DNA of 64,000 bases from RH-AL1 sp965277735 (lineage in GTDB: Bacteria > Pseudomonadota > Alphaproteobacteria > Rhizobiales > Beijerinckiaceae): contig CBDIDO010000003.1 in assembly GCA_965277735.1 (NCBI GenBank), positions 1,364,001 through 1,428,000 on the forward strand. Direction: 5' to 3'. Positions 14,801 through 22,347 of the stretch are shown one piece after another. How positions within the stretch are numbered: position 1 is the first letter of the stretch; every line of letters begins with the position of its first letter. The notes beneath the pieces were generated by a model. The model made no database searches and was not told the DNA's origin. It worked only from the letters and a program-made list of their open reading frames with translations. A program made the translations under genes and the position numbers.

Positions 14801-15299
14801 CGGGATCGAGGAGGGCGGCAAGCTGGTCGTCTCCGGCCCCAACACGATGCTAGGCTATCTGAAGGACGACAAGCCTGGCGAGCTGCAGCCGCCGCCGGAC
14901 GGCTGGCACGACACCGGCGACATCGTCGCCGTCGACGACAAGGGCTTCATCACGATCAAGGGGCGCGCCAAGCGCTTCGCCAAGATCGCCGGCGAGATGG
15001 TGTCGCTGGCGGCGGTCGAGACGCTGGCCGCGCATCTGTGGCCGGACGACGTGTCGGCCGCCGCCGCCGTGCCCGATCCGCGCAAGGGCGAGCGCGTCAT
15101 CCTGGTCACCCGCCACAAGGGCGCGACGCGCGGCGATTTCGCGTCGTTCGCCAAGCTGCGCGGCGCCGCCGACGTGATGGTGCCGGCCGACGTCCGCGTG
15201 GTGGACGAGATCCCGCTGCTCGGCTCCGGCAAGCTCGACTTCGCCGGCGTCCAGCGCCTCGTCGACGAGCAGGAAGAGGAAAAGGCCTCGGCGGCGTAG
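11880..15299 (+). CDS. MFS / PlsC acyltransferase / acyl-ACP synthetase fusion (LplT-Aas type)
   Basis: 1139-residue three-domain protein. Residues about 1-420 form an MFS transporter like the lysophospholipid flippase LplT (AFNDSFLKTAIVFLILYP near the start). Residues about 430-620 are a PlsC acyltransferase with NHVSLLD and FPEGRLTRTGS. Residues about 650-1139 are an AMP-binding acyl-ACP/CoA synthetase with FTSGSEGKPKGVVLSHRN near 797 and GYGITEMAPVLS. Such fusions import lysophospholipids across the inner membrane and re-acylate them. The start ATG 11880 has GAGG upstream. The gene is divergent from tetR with two shared palindromes between, so it is probably repressed by that TetR. A CCTTCTCCCG-type palindrome lies 14 bases past the stop. 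Confidence 0.92.
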   Translation: MSRTLLKSRKFAPLFWCQFFSAFNDSFLKTAIVFLILYPIVMAHSGPLIQLAGALFIAPSFFLSALGGELADRYDKALIARRLKLAEFGAVAIACAGFFFHSMPVLFVALTLFGILSAMFGPVKYGILPDHLSVHDLPAGNALVEGATFIAIIAGTFVAALSAKYGGDASLLSLVTLVFAGFSWLAAVAIPRSGEGAPHLKVDPNVLRSTFRLVADLRTDKRLWHGGIFVSLFWLVGAIVFGLLPPMVKVTLGGSELVVSVYLALFAIGIAVGSGLASWIVDGRTLTLPTPIAAVLIGLVSLDLAWTLHGVVPHAGMLEVGEFFKDPRSWRVGIDLGLLAMGGGLFVVPSFAAVQAWAPADHRARIVAAVNVLSALLMVTGSLSVAGLQAIGWTMPMIFVALGVGALLSSVWIFWVLPTNWLRDLAAIVFRLVYRLEVEGVENVAKAGPNAIIALNHVSLLDAEIAFSILDNNPVFAIDHQFAQKWWMKPIVKYMHALPLDPTRPLATRQLINEVKGGSTLVIFPEGRLTRTGSLMKVYDGPGLIADKAGVPVVPVRIEGAEKSRFSYLTRSQVNRGFFPRIKVTVLEPQRIVVPENLKGRARRQAAGAALYDIMSEMVFRTTSTDRTIFQATVDAALEYGPKHIALEDPIAGPMTYKRTLISARVLGGKLMPLAPLGGKIGVMLPTSVGCVVTLLGLMSAGRVVAMVNFSAGAAAIKSAGKAAQFDTIVTSRAFVEKGKLDKLLADIGQVFKIVYLEDIRAKITTPDKLIGALKWKKPLVRPKTPFGGANEPAAVLFTSGSEGKPKGVVLSHRNMLSNAAQARSMIDFGREDIVFNALPMFHALGLTDGMIVPLVFGVKGYLYPSPLHYRIIPELIYGCNATILFGTDTFLAGYARTANAYDFRSLRYIVAGAEPVKESTRAIYQEKFGVRILEGYGITEMAPVLSCNTPMFNKVGTVGRLWPGMKMRIEPVPGIEEGGKLVVSGPNTMLGYLKDDKPGELQPPPDGWHDTGDIVAVDDKGFITIKGRAKRFAKIAGEMVSLAAVETLAAHLWPDDVSAAAAVPDPRKGERVILVTRHKGATRGDFASFAKLRGAADVMVPADVRVVDEIPLLGSGKLDFAGVQRLVDEQEEEKASAA

Positions 15300-15313
15300 T
15301 CGGGCGCGATCTG

Positions 15314-15336
15314 CCTTCTCCCGCGAGGGGAGAAGG
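15314..15336. repeat. Short copy of the CCTTCTCCCGC palindromic repeat
   Basis: CCTTCTCC-CGCGAGG-GGAGAAGG, a degenerate single palindrome of the family also found at 22312, 24733, 43443, 45061 and 62709. It sits just after the acyltransferase fusion gene and could act as a transcript-end hairpin, although no T-run follows. Confidence 0.65.
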
Positions 15337-15454
15337 GATTTCCCGTAGCGGCTGTGCACAGCCAAATCGCGTTATCCGCAACGAAATGCGCGCTCGCCGA
15401 TTCACGGACCGCCGAATCAGGCAGGATTCGAGCCTGAATCAGAGGAGCGGAACC

Positions 15455-15715
15455 GTGCGAATCGTCGGGATCGAGACCAGCGAGGCGGACGTCGGCGCCA
15501 TCCACACCATCGACGTGTGGTTCTCCGAGCGCCGCGGCAAGTGGATCATCGAGCGGCTGGATGCCAACGGCGACCGGATGGGCGCCGCGCATGTCTGCGA
15601 GAGCCGCGACGAGGCCGAGGATTGCCTCGCCGACTGGCTACGCGCGCATGGCGAGACGCATCTCGTCGCGCCGTTCGAGGCCGTGCATCGCGCGCAGGTC
15701 GCGCGCGCCGCCTAA
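15455..15715 (+). CDS. Small conserved hypothetical protein (weakly DUF2188-like)
   Basis: 86 residues from GTG 15455, chosen because AGAGGAG (15441-15447) lies 7 bases upstream and because the region before it has no coding character. The core reads as one alpha/beta unit: DVWFSERRGKWIIERLDANG, a short Cys-containing strand (AHVCESRDEAEDC) and a helix before a His-rich tail. The order strand - Trp-containing strand - helix rich in EA resembles small DUF2188-type proteins, but that assignment is weak. It stands alone between the acyltransferase fusion and the parvulin gene. No signal peptide or membrane segment. Function unknown. Confidence 0.6.
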   Translation: MRIVGIETSEADVGAIHTIDVWFSERRGKWIIERLDANGDRMGAAHVCESRDEAEDCLADWLRAHGETHLVAPFEAVHRAQVARAA

Positions 15716-15936
15716 AAGCGTCGCCGCTCGCGGCCGAACAGCGTTCATCGACCCTTTGGGAACGGGCGCCGTCCCGTTGCCGTTCTCCCCCCAGGCGGGA
15801 TGGCGCATGCCTCCCGGCGCGCCGGGTGTTGCCTCGATTTCACTTGCGGCAACCGGAGACCTGTTGCAGGGCTGCCGCGCAAAAGCGAAACCGCCAAAGG
15901 CGAACTCGCAAGCACGTCCAGGGAGAACGCCGCGTC

Positions 15937-16860
15937 ATGATCAACGCACGAGCCAAGCTGAGCCCATTCGTCCTCGCGGCGGCGCTCGCGCTTCCTCTCG
16001 CGCCTGCCTTCGCGCAGACCGGGGCGCCCGCTGAGGCGCCGATGGCCGCGCCGGCCGCGCCGGACGAGAAGCCGCTGCCGCCCGACACGCTGCTCGCGAC
16101 CGTCAACGGCCAGAAGATCACCCAGCTCGACGTCAACATGGCGGCCGAAGACATCGGCGCGAACCTGCCGCAGCAGCTCAAGGGCAAGGCGCGCAATACC
16201 TACCTGCTCGACTATCTCATCGACGGCACCCTCGTCGCGCAGAAGGCCAAGGCCGACAAGCTCGATCAGACGCCCGATTTCACCCAGAAGATGACCTACG
16301 CCGAGGACAAGGTCCTCATGGAGGCGATGCTCACCTCGATCGCGCAGGGGTCGACCTCCGATGCGCAGATGCACAAGATCTACGACGACGCCAAGGCGCA
16401 GCAGAAGCCGCAGGAAGAGCTGCACGCCCGCCACATCCTGGTGGCGAGCGAGGCTGATGCGCAGGCGGTCGAGAAGCGCCTGAAGGGCGGCGAGGACTTC
16501 GCCAAGATCGCCAAGGAGGTCTCGAAGGACCCGAGCGCCGAGGGCGGCGAGCTGCCCTGGTTCACCAAGGAGCAGATGGTGCCGGCCTTCTCCGACGCCG
16601 CATTCAAGCTGCAGAAGGGCCAGATCTCCGATCCGGTGAAGACGCAGTTCGGCTGGCACGTGATCAAGCTCGAGGATCGCCGCCAGAAGCCATTCCCCGC
16701 GTTCGACCAGGTCAAGGACCAGATCCAGCGCTTCGCGGTTCAGAAGGCGCAGAGCGACCTGATCCTCAGCCTGCGCAAGAACGCCAAGATCGACCGCACC
16801 GCCGCGGCACCCGCCGAGGTGCCCGCGCAGACGATGCCGGCGCCGGGCGGGGATAAGTAG
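15937..16860 (+). CDS. Parvulin-type peptidyl-prolyl cis-trans isomerase, exported
   Basis: 307 residues. A signal peptide (about 1-27, ending ALPLAPAFAQ) directs export to the periplasm. A SurA/PrsA-like N-terminal helical region (about 50-150) is followed by a parvulin domain (about 158-255) with ELHARHILVASE, GGELPWFTKEQMVPAF and FGWHVIKLED. The tail is Ala/Pro-rich. Likely assists folding of outer-membrane or secreted proteins. ATG 15937 follows a GGGAG-type Shine-Dalgarno (15921-15925); the frame is open further upstream but reads as Arg-rich non-coding sequence there. A stem-loop follows at 16887. Monocistronic as far as can be seen. Confidence 0.92.
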   Translation: MINARAKLSPFVLAAALALPLAPAFAQTGAPAEAPMAAPAAPDEKPLPPDTLLATVNGQKITQLDVNMAAEDIGANLPQQLKGKARNTYLLDYLIDGTLVAQKAKADKLDQTPDFTQKMTYAEDKVLMEAMLTSIAQGSTSDAQMHKIYDDAKAQQKPQEELHARHILVASEADAQAVEKRLKGGEDFAKIAKEVSKDPSAEGGELPWFTKEQMVPAFSDAAFKLQKGQISDPVKTQFGWHVIKLEDRRQKPFPAFDQVKDQIQRFAVQKAQSDLILSLRKNAKIDRTAAAPAEVPAQTMPAPGGDK

Positions 16861-16886
16861 TAGCGCCGACTTGCGCGACAGCAGAT

Positions 16887-16919
16887 TCGGCGGGAGAAGC
16901 GCGACGTCGCTCCCGCCGA
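16887..16919. terminator. Stem-loop after the parvulin gene
   Basis: TCGGCGGGAG pairs perfectly with CTCCCGCCGA across a 13-base loop. There is no T-run, so intrinsic termination is uncertain; position after the parvulin stop supports a 3'-end role. Confidence 0.4.
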
Positions 16920-16964
16920 CGCCTAGGGCGCCCAAGCCGGCCCGCCGACGATGATGGTTGCGCC

Positions 16965-17498
16965 ATGCCCCGCCTGTTCACGGGCCTCGAGCTGCCGAAG
17001 ACGATCGCGACCGAGCTGTCGCTGATGCGCGGTGGCGTCTCCGGCGCCCGCTGGATCGATGTCGAGAATTATCACATCACGCTGCGCTTCATCGGCGATG
17101 TCGACGACCGCACCGCGCACGACGTCGATACGATGCTGGGCGACATGCGGCGCGAGGCCGTCAAGGTGACGCTCGACCGGCTCGATGCCTTCGGCGGCGA
17201 CCGGCCGCGCGCGATCGTCGCCGCGGCGCGGCCGTCGACGCCGTTGCTCGAGCTGCAGGCCGAGCAGGAGCGGCTGATCCGCCGCGCCGGCCTGCCGGCC
17301 GAGACGCGCAAGTTCGCGCCGCACGTGACGCTGGCGCGGCTGCGCCAGGCGACGCCGATGGCGGTCGCCAATTATCTCGCCGTGCGCGGCTGGATCGCCG
17401 CGATGACCTTCGAGGTCGACCATTTCACGCTGTTCTCCTCGCGCGATTCCGTCGGGGGCGGCCCCTATGTCACCGAGGCGGTCTATCCGCTCTATTGA
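16965..17498 (+). CDS. thpR: RNA 2',3'-cyclic phosphodiesterase (2'-5' RNA ligase family)
   Basis: 177 residues, the normal family size. The two HxT motifs that form the active site are present: HITLRFIG near residue 43 and HVTLARL near residue 110. The family hydrolyses 2',3'-cyclic phosphates at RNA ends and can ligate tRNA halves in vitro. Start ATG 16965 begins with MPRLFTGLELP, matching the typical RLFxAL N-terminus. The next gene (DUF1176) begins 10 bases after the stop, so the two are probably co-transcribed, though no functional link is known. Confidence 0.92.
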   Translation: MPRLFTGLELPKTIATELSLMRGGVSGARWIDVENYHITLRFIGDVDDRTAHDVDTMLGDMRREAVKVTLDRLDAFGGDRPRAIVAAARPSTPLLELQAEQERLIRRAGLPAETRKFAPHVTLARLRQATPMAVANYLAVRGWIAAMTFEVDHFTLFSSRDSVGGGPYVTEAVYPLY

Positions 17499-17508
17499 GG
17501 CCCTCCCG

Positions 17509-18585
17509 ATGACGCGTCGGCTGCTAGCGAAGATCCTCTCCGCGCTGTTCGCTTCGGGACTCGTGGCGCCCGCCGCGATCGCCGATCCGGCCGCGGCCAC
17601 CAAGACGTTCGATGGCTGGACGGCGACCTGCAACAACCTGAACAGCTGCATCGCGCTGGCGACGGCGCCGGACGACCTCTTCTATGTCCGCATCGCGCGC
17701 GACGCCGGCGCCACGGCCCCGCCGCAGGTCAAGATCGTGCTGGCGGCGCAAGAGCCTCTCAAGGGCGCTGCGCCGGCATTCCGCCTCGTCGCGAACGGCG
17801 CCGGCACGAAGGCGCTCGGCCCGTTCCCGGCCAAGGCGCCGGACCAGGATTCGAGCATCCTCTCGACGACGCTTCCCGAAGGCGCCCCGAGCCTCGCCTT
17901 CATCGACGCGATCCGCAACGCCGCGACGCTCGACTATGCCGTCCTTGCCACGCACGGCACGCTCGACCTGAAAGGTCTAGCGGCGGCGCTACGCTTCATC
18001 GATGCCGCGCAAAACCGGCAGGGAACGCCGACCGCGCTCGTCGCGCGCGGCATGACGCCGGTCGGCCAGGTGCCGGAGCCGCCGGCAGCGCCGGTCGTCT
18101 CAGCGGCGCCGGCGGAGGGCGTGAGCGTCATCGACAAGCCGGCCATCCCCAAGGCGCTCATCGAGTCGGCGACGCCGGTCTGCGACGCGGAGGCGGTGGC
18201 CGACCAGTCTGACGCGCAGGCCTGGCACCTCGGCCCCGACGCCACCCTCTATGCGCTCACCTGCACGCAGGGCGCCTACAACATCGACAGCGCACTCTAT
18301 CTCGTCGAGGGGGCGGGCGGGCTGCCGAAGCCGGTGGCACTGCCGCGCCCGGCGGCGCTCAAGGGCGATACCGCCGACAACGTAGCTGAGAACGTCGGCT
18401 TCGATCCCAAGACAATGACCTTGAGCTCGTTCGGCAAGGGGCGGGGGCTCGGCGATTGCGGTTCGAGCGCCTCATGGCTGTGGGATGGCCATGGCTTCGT
18501 GCTGCTCGAGGCGTCCTTGCTCGACGCCTGTCCCGGCGCGTTGCCGGAGGACTGGCCGAGCATCTACGCGGCGCGCCGCAAGTAA
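17509..18585 (+). CDS. DUF1176 domain-containing exported protein
   Basis: 358 residues with an N-terminal signal peptide (about 1-24, ending AAIADP). The body matches the DUF1176 layout: a small first domain with CNNLNSCIALA, then a second domain with paired Cys (TPVCD..., LTCTQGAYN, GDCGSSASWLWDG, DACPG) that may form disulfides in the periplasm. Function of the family is unknown. ATG 17509 was preferred to an upstream in-frame ATG within thpR because it directly precedes the basic n-region MTRRLLAK. It follows thpR by 10 bases and is convergent with the short minus-strand ORF at 18595. Confidence 0.85.
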   Translation: MTRRLLAKILSALFASGLVAPAAIADPAAATKTFDGWTATCNNLNSCIALATAPDDLFYVRIARDAGATAPPQVKIVLAAQEPLKGAAPAFRLVANGAGTKALGPFPAKAPDQDSSILSTTLPEGAPSLAFIDAIRNAATLDYAVLATHGTLDLKGLAAALRFIDAAQNRQGTPTALVARGMTPVGQVPEPPAAPVVSAAPAEGVSVIDKPAIPKALIESATPVCDAEAVADQSDAQAWHLGPDATLYALTCTQGAYNIDSALYLVEGAGGLPKPVALPRPAALKGDTADNVAENVGFDPKTMTLSSFGKGRGLGDCGSSASWLWDGHGFVLLEASLLDACPGALPEDWPSIYAARRK

Positions 18586-18594
18586 AGGCTGACG

Positions 18595-18678
18595 TTACGA
18601 TCGCCAGAATACGACGATCGCCGCTCCGACGAGCCCGATCACCACAGCCGCGAGCATGATGAGCGTGACCCGATCCAT
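18595..18678 (-). CDS. Candidate 27-residue single-pass membrane peptide
   Basis: A short frame that encodes an almost purely hydrophobic peptide: MDRVTLIMLAAVVIGLVGAA followed by IVVFWRS. The charge layout (Asp-Arg before and Arg after one ~20-residue hydrophobic helix) is typical of bacterial small membrane proteins. There is no strong Shine-Dalgarno upstream, and the DUF1176 gene converges on it 9 bases away. The hydrophobic pattern is unlikely in random GC-rich DNA but the call remains tentative. Confidence 0.38.
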   Translation of the reverse strand: MDRVTLIMLAAVVIGLVGAAIVVFWRS

Positions 18679-18842
18679 GCTGCGACAATAATTCGCGCCT
18701 GCTATTTTTCCTACGCGCTTCCGATCGTAAATTGGTCTTACGGGACAACTTTGAGGGGAGCGCTCAACCAGGTGCGTGTATCATTTGATTGCGCTCGCGC
18801 ATAAGCTGAGCGGGCGCGCTAGAACAGGGAACCGGGCACAAA

Positions 18843-18866
18843 AAAAGCGCCCTCGCGGGCGCTTTT
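18843..18866 (-). terminator. Rho-independent terminator downstream of pqqA
   Basis: GCGCCC-TCGC-GGGCGC stem extended by an AAAA/TTTT pair. Read on the minus strand the hairpin ends in a run of seven T, 21 bases after the pqqA stop, so pqqA is a self-contained transcript. It could also work in the other direction (four T). Confidence 0.85.
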
Positions 18867-18887
18867 CCGTGGTCGGTGTCGATCTCC

Positions 18888-18977
18888 TTAGAAGAGGACG
18901 TCGAGGTCGGCCGACTCGTAGCTCGTGACTTCCATGCCGACGCAGATCTCTTCGATGATCGGAGTGGTCCAGTTCAT
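18888..18977 (-). CDS. pqqA: Coenzyme PQQ precursor peptide PqqA
   Basis: 29-residue peptide, MNWTTPIIEEICVGMEVTSY then ESADLDVLF. It carries the invariant Glu16 and Tyr20 that PqqE cross-links to build pyrroloquinoline quinone, in the characteristic ExTSYExA context. AAAGGGG lies 6 bases before the ATG. It is not followed by pqqBCDE: a strong terminator comes straight after it. The peptide therefore acts in trans with PQQ enzymes encoded elsewhere, or is an extra copy. Routine gene callers often miss genes this short. Confidence 0.9.
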   Translation of the reverse strand: MNWTTPIIEEICVGMEVTSYESADLDVLF

Positions 18978-19094
18978 GGGATGCCCCTTTGGTTGGTGGT
19001 GAAACAGTAGGTCTCATTTACGCCCCCAGGCCAAAATCACCACTGAGGGTTTTCTTATTTTTCCTATGCCCTTTGGGGGATGCTCGCCGGGAGT

Positions 19095-20189
19095 TCAGGC
19101 GGCGTGCGCCGCCCGCGCCGAAGCGACCGCGCCGCGCACCAGTTCGTGCACGAAGGCGAGCTTCTCGATCACCGGCTGCGACAGGATGAACGGGTAGAGC
19201 TCGTCCTTGCCCATGGTGCGGCTGAGCGAGTTGAGCGCGGTCGAGACCGGCAGCCAGACCTTGATGAGATCGTGCACGTCGGGCGTCGTGTAGGGGTCGA
19301 TGCCATAGGCGACAGCGAACTCGTCGCCATGATCGGCGCTCGGGGCCAGCCGCAGGTCGTAGGCCTGCGCCATCTCGAGTGTGTCGACGATGTGCAGGTA
19401 GTGCGCCCAGGTCTCGGCGAAGTCCTCCCAGGCATGCGAGGTCGCGTAGGTCGAGACGAAATGGTCCTGCCAGTCGACCGGAGCGCCATTCTCGTAATGG
19501 CGCTGCAGCGCCTCCTGGTAGTCCTGCTCGTCGTCGCCGAAGACCGCGCGGCTCCCGGCAAGCTTGCCGCCGTCGCGCACCAGCCGGTCCCAGAAGAAGT
19601 GCCCGACCTCGTGGCGGAAGTGGCCGAGGAGGGTGCGATATGGCTCGCCCATCATCTTGCGGCGCTGCTCGCGCTCGGCATCGTCGGCCTCGGCGAGCGC
19701 GATCGTGATGACGCCGTCCTCGTGGCCGGTCATCACCTTCTGGCCCTGGACGTTGGGACAGTCGGCGAGGAACAGGAAGACGAGCGGCTCCGGCCCCGCG
19801 CCGAGCTCGGTGGTCTGCGCGAGCCCGAGCCGGAACAGCGTGTAGAACAGCTGGTGCTTGGCGCGCTCGATCTTGCGCCAGGCGAGCCGATTGTCGGCGC
19901 CCGACAGCTCCGGGATGACCTTGTTGTGGCGGCAGGCGGCGCACATCGCCTCGCCCGAGCGGGAATCGACGAGCCAGTTGCAGACGTCGTGCGCGGCATT
20001 CGCGCACAGCCGGAATGTGCGGCCCTCGACCCCGAGCGCGCGCCAGACACCCGCCTCGTCGGCGGGCTCGATCGCGTGCAGGGCCTGGCCGTCCTCGGCG
20101 AGAAAGCCGAGCGCGTGGCCGCAGCGCTCGCAGCGGGTGTTCTCGAAATAGAGCATCTGCCCGCAGTGCTCGCAGTTGAAGAGGCGCAT
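19095..20189 (-). CDS. Putative zinc-binding metallopeptidase (COG4307-like)
   Basis: 364 residues. The N-terminus is a zinc ribbon with two CxxC pairs (FNCEHCGQM and RCERCGHA), and a second Cys cluster follows (about 70-90, MCAACRHN). The central part has a metallopeptidase motif HEVGHFFWDRL near residue 196. The domain order matches the 'putative zinc-binding metallo-peptidase' family (PF10005); the substrate is not known. ATG 20189 begins directly at the zinc ribbon (MRLFNCEHCG); an upstream in-frame ATG at 20282 adds 31 residues of poor coding quality. Predicted cytosolic. Single gene, divergent from the membrane protein at 20512. Confidence 0.85.
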   Translation of the reverse strand: MRLFNCEHCGQMLYFENTRCERCGHALGFLAEDGQALHAIEPADEAGVWRALGVEGRTFRLCANAAHDVCNWLVDSRSGEAMCAACRHNKVIPELSGADNRLAWRKIERAKHQLFYTLFRLGLAQTTELGAGPEPLVFLFLADCPNVQGQKVMTGHEDGVITIALAEADDAEREQRRKMMGEPYRTLLGHFRHEVGHFFWDRLVRDGGKLAGSRAVFGDDEQDYQEALQRHYENGAPVDWQDHFVSTYATSHAWEDFAETWAHYLHIVDTLEMAQAYDLRLAPSADHGDEFAVAYGIDPYTTPDVHDLIKVWLPVSTALNSLSRTMGKDELYPFILSQPVIEKLAFVHELVRGAVASARAAHAA

Positions 20190-20511
20190 CGTCGTCCGGC
20201 CCGCATGTTCACCAAGGGTTCCGGCGACCGAACAGCCATGCCGCACGCGGGTTCCGTGGGCCGACACGCCATTCAGCGGCATGGCGTCTCAAGTCTGAAT
20301 CACGCCGCTCAGCTTCCGTTCACCCGAGCCATGCGAGACACGCGGGTCGCCTATGGTGGGTTGGGGCGTCACAGGGGCGCTCACGAAATTGCCGCCCAGG
20401 TGTGGTTCAGCTCCCACAGTGGAGACGGGCCGGAGATGGTACGGCCCGCCGCGGCGGGGGCAGGGGAGCGGATCCCGGGGTTTCGGCCTCGCACCGCGGC
20501 AGGACGGACTG
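20190..20511. other. 322-bp intergenic region, no gene seen
   Basis: Divergent gap between the zinc peptidase (minus) and the membrane protein (plus). Open frames here are Arg/Pro/Gly-rich shadows. It must hold both promoters, but no convincing -35/-10 pair or palindrome could be picked out by eye. Confidence 0.5.
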
Positions 20512-22302
20512 ATGAGCATCGACGCGATCTACGGACCCACGAGCCAGACGAGCGCGAGTTCATCGCGCGCCACCACCGCCAAGCGCGAGTGGGGCGCCGT
20601 CCAGGCCGTGGTGATCTTCTTCGTCTTCCTGCTGATCTCGGTCATCCCGCTGCTGACGCACCCGTTGCCGCCGCTCGAGGATTACGCCAACCACGTCTCG
20701 CGCATGACGGTCATCACCGACCACGGCCAGAATCCGTTTCTCGCGAAATATTACGAGATCGACTGGGAAATCCTGCCCAACCTGATGATGGATCTCGTGG
20801 TGCCGCAGATCGCGCGCTACGTGAATGTCTATCTCGCCAGCCAGATCTTCACCGTCGCGATCTTCATGCTGATCATGTCGGGGACGTTCGCGTTGAACCG
20901 CGCGCTGTTCAAGCGCTGGTCGATGCTGCCGCTGGTCGCCTTCCCGCTGCTCTACAACTACATGTTCCTGATCGGCGTGATGAACTACTTCTTCGGCATC
21001 GGCCTCTCGCTGTGGGGCCTTGCCGCCTGGATCCATCTGCGCAACCGGGCGTGGCCCTCTCGCTACGTGCTCTCGGCGCTGATCGCCTTCGCCCTCTATC
21101 TCTGCCACCTGTTCGCGGTCGGCGTGTACGGGCTCGGGATCATGGCCTTCGAGATCTGGTTCGCGATGTCGATCGACCGGGGGCCGTGGCCGCAGCGCGC
21201 GCTGAAGTTCTGCGCCGCCGGCCTGCCGTTCCTGCTCCTGGCGCCCTTCCTGCTGACCAGCTCGACCTGGGGCCACGCCAAGGAATGGGACTGGGAATCG
21301 CTCGGCAAGCTCGATGGGCTCGTCTTCGTCGTCGAGACCTATTCGGACATCGTCGCCTTCGTGCTCACGGCCGTCGTCGTGGTCGCCGGCGTGTGGGCGG
21401 CGCGCCACCGCATGCTGCGTGTGCACCCGCTGCTGATGCCGCTCGCGATCACCGGCGCGATCGTCTACATGGCGATGCCGCGCATGCTGTTTGCGAGCTA
21501 TCTCGCCGACCAGCGCCTGCCGATCGCGATCGCCTTCATGGTCGTCGCCTGCTTCCGCATCGAGATGCGCCAGGAGTTCGTGCGCCGCCTGTTCCTGGTC
21601 GGCACGCTCGGCCTGCTCGGGGCTCGCGTGGCCGAGGTCGACATCGCCTGGGCCAATGCCGCGCCGGCGACGCTCGAGATGCGCGAGTCCCTGCACAAGG
21701 TGCAGCGCGGCTCGAAGATTCTCGTCGCCTATATGGACAACAACATGCCGAACGAGGTCGAGCATCTCGGCCTCGTGCACGCGGTGTCGCTGGCGATCAT
21801 CGAGCGCCAGGCGCTGATCACCACCGCCTTCACGACCAACGGCAAGCAGATCATGCACGTGAAGCCGGAATACCAGAAGATGGTCGACACCGAGGACGGC
21901 GTGCCGCCCACGATCGACCAGCTGGTAATCGACGCGGTCGGCCGCTCGACCGATGACACCAGCTACTGGCACGATTGGCTGAAGAAGTACGACTACGTCT
22001 ACCTGCTGTTCACCGACGAGGATTCCGACAATCCGATGCCGGACAAGCTGAAGACGATGTACGAGGGCGAGAATTTCCAGCTCTATCGCATCATCAAGCC
22101 CGGCATGAACGCCAACGCGATGGACACACCGAAGAAGCCGATCAAGCTCAACGCCGCCGCCACCGCGGCGCAGGCCGCGGGCCAAGCGCCCGCGACGCCG
22201 GGTCAGGGCGCCCAGGTGCCTGCGGCTCAGACGCCTGCCGCGGTTCCGGCGCCCGCAGCGGTGCCGACGCCTGCGCCGTCACCGGTCGCCCCGAAGCCCT
22301 AA
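20512..22302 (+). CDS. Polytopic membrane protein of unknown function
   Basis: 596 residues. About ten hydrophobic segments fill residues ~30-390, beginning with VVIFFVFLLISVIPLLTHPL. A loop after the first segment carries conserved-looking acidic and aromatic residues (PLEDYANHVSRM). A soluble region (~390-540) follows and the last ~45 residues are an Ala/Pro/Gln tail. The layout (first TM, acidic loop, many TMs, soluble C-terminus) is like GT-C glycosyltransferases or O-antigen-type enzymes, but no motif proves this. ATG 20512 has AGGACGG 5-11 bases upstream. A CCTTCTCCCGC palindrome follows the stop. Confidence 0.75.
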   Translation: MSIDAIYGPTSQTSASSSRATTAKREWGAVQAVVIFFVFLLISVIPLLTHPLPPLEDYANHVSRMTVITDHGQNPFLAKYYEIDWEILPNLMMDLVVPQIARYVNVYLASQIFTVAIFMLIMSGTFALNRALFKRWSMLPLVAFPLLYNYMFLIGVMNYFFGIGLSLWGLAAWIHLRNRAWPSRYVLSALIAFALYLCHLFAVGVYGLGIMAFEIWFAMSIDRGPWPQRALKFCAAGLPFLLLAPFLLTSSTWGHAKEWDWESLGKLDGLVFVVETYSDIVAFVLTAVVVVAGVWAARHRMLRVHPLLMPLAITGAIVYMAMPRMLFASYLADQRLPIAIAFMVVACFRIEMRQEFVRRLFLVGTLGLLGARVAEVDIAWANAAPATLEMRESLHKVQRGSKILVAYMDNNMPNEVEHLGLVHAVSLAIIERQALITTAFTTNGKQIMHVKPEYQKMVDTEDGVPPTIDQLVIDAVGRSTDDTSYWHDWLKKYDYVYLLFTDEDSDNPMPDKLKTMYEGENFQLYRIIKPGMNANAMDTPKKPIKLNAAATAAQAAGQAPATPGQGAQVPAAQTPAAVPAPAAVPTPAPSPVAPKP

Positions 22303-22311
22303 CGCCGCGCT

Positions 22312-22336
22312 CCTTCTCCCGCACGGCGGGAGAAGG
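22312..22336. repeat. CCTTCTCCCGC palindromic repeat, single unit
   Basis: Perfect 11-bp arms CCTTCTCCCGC / GCGGGAGAAGG with loop ACG, between two convergent genes (membrane protein and GGDEF-EAL). Same family as 24733, 43443, 45061 and 62709. May serve both as transcript end and repeat. Confidence 0.8.
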
Positions 22337-22347
22337 AAAAGCGGCCC

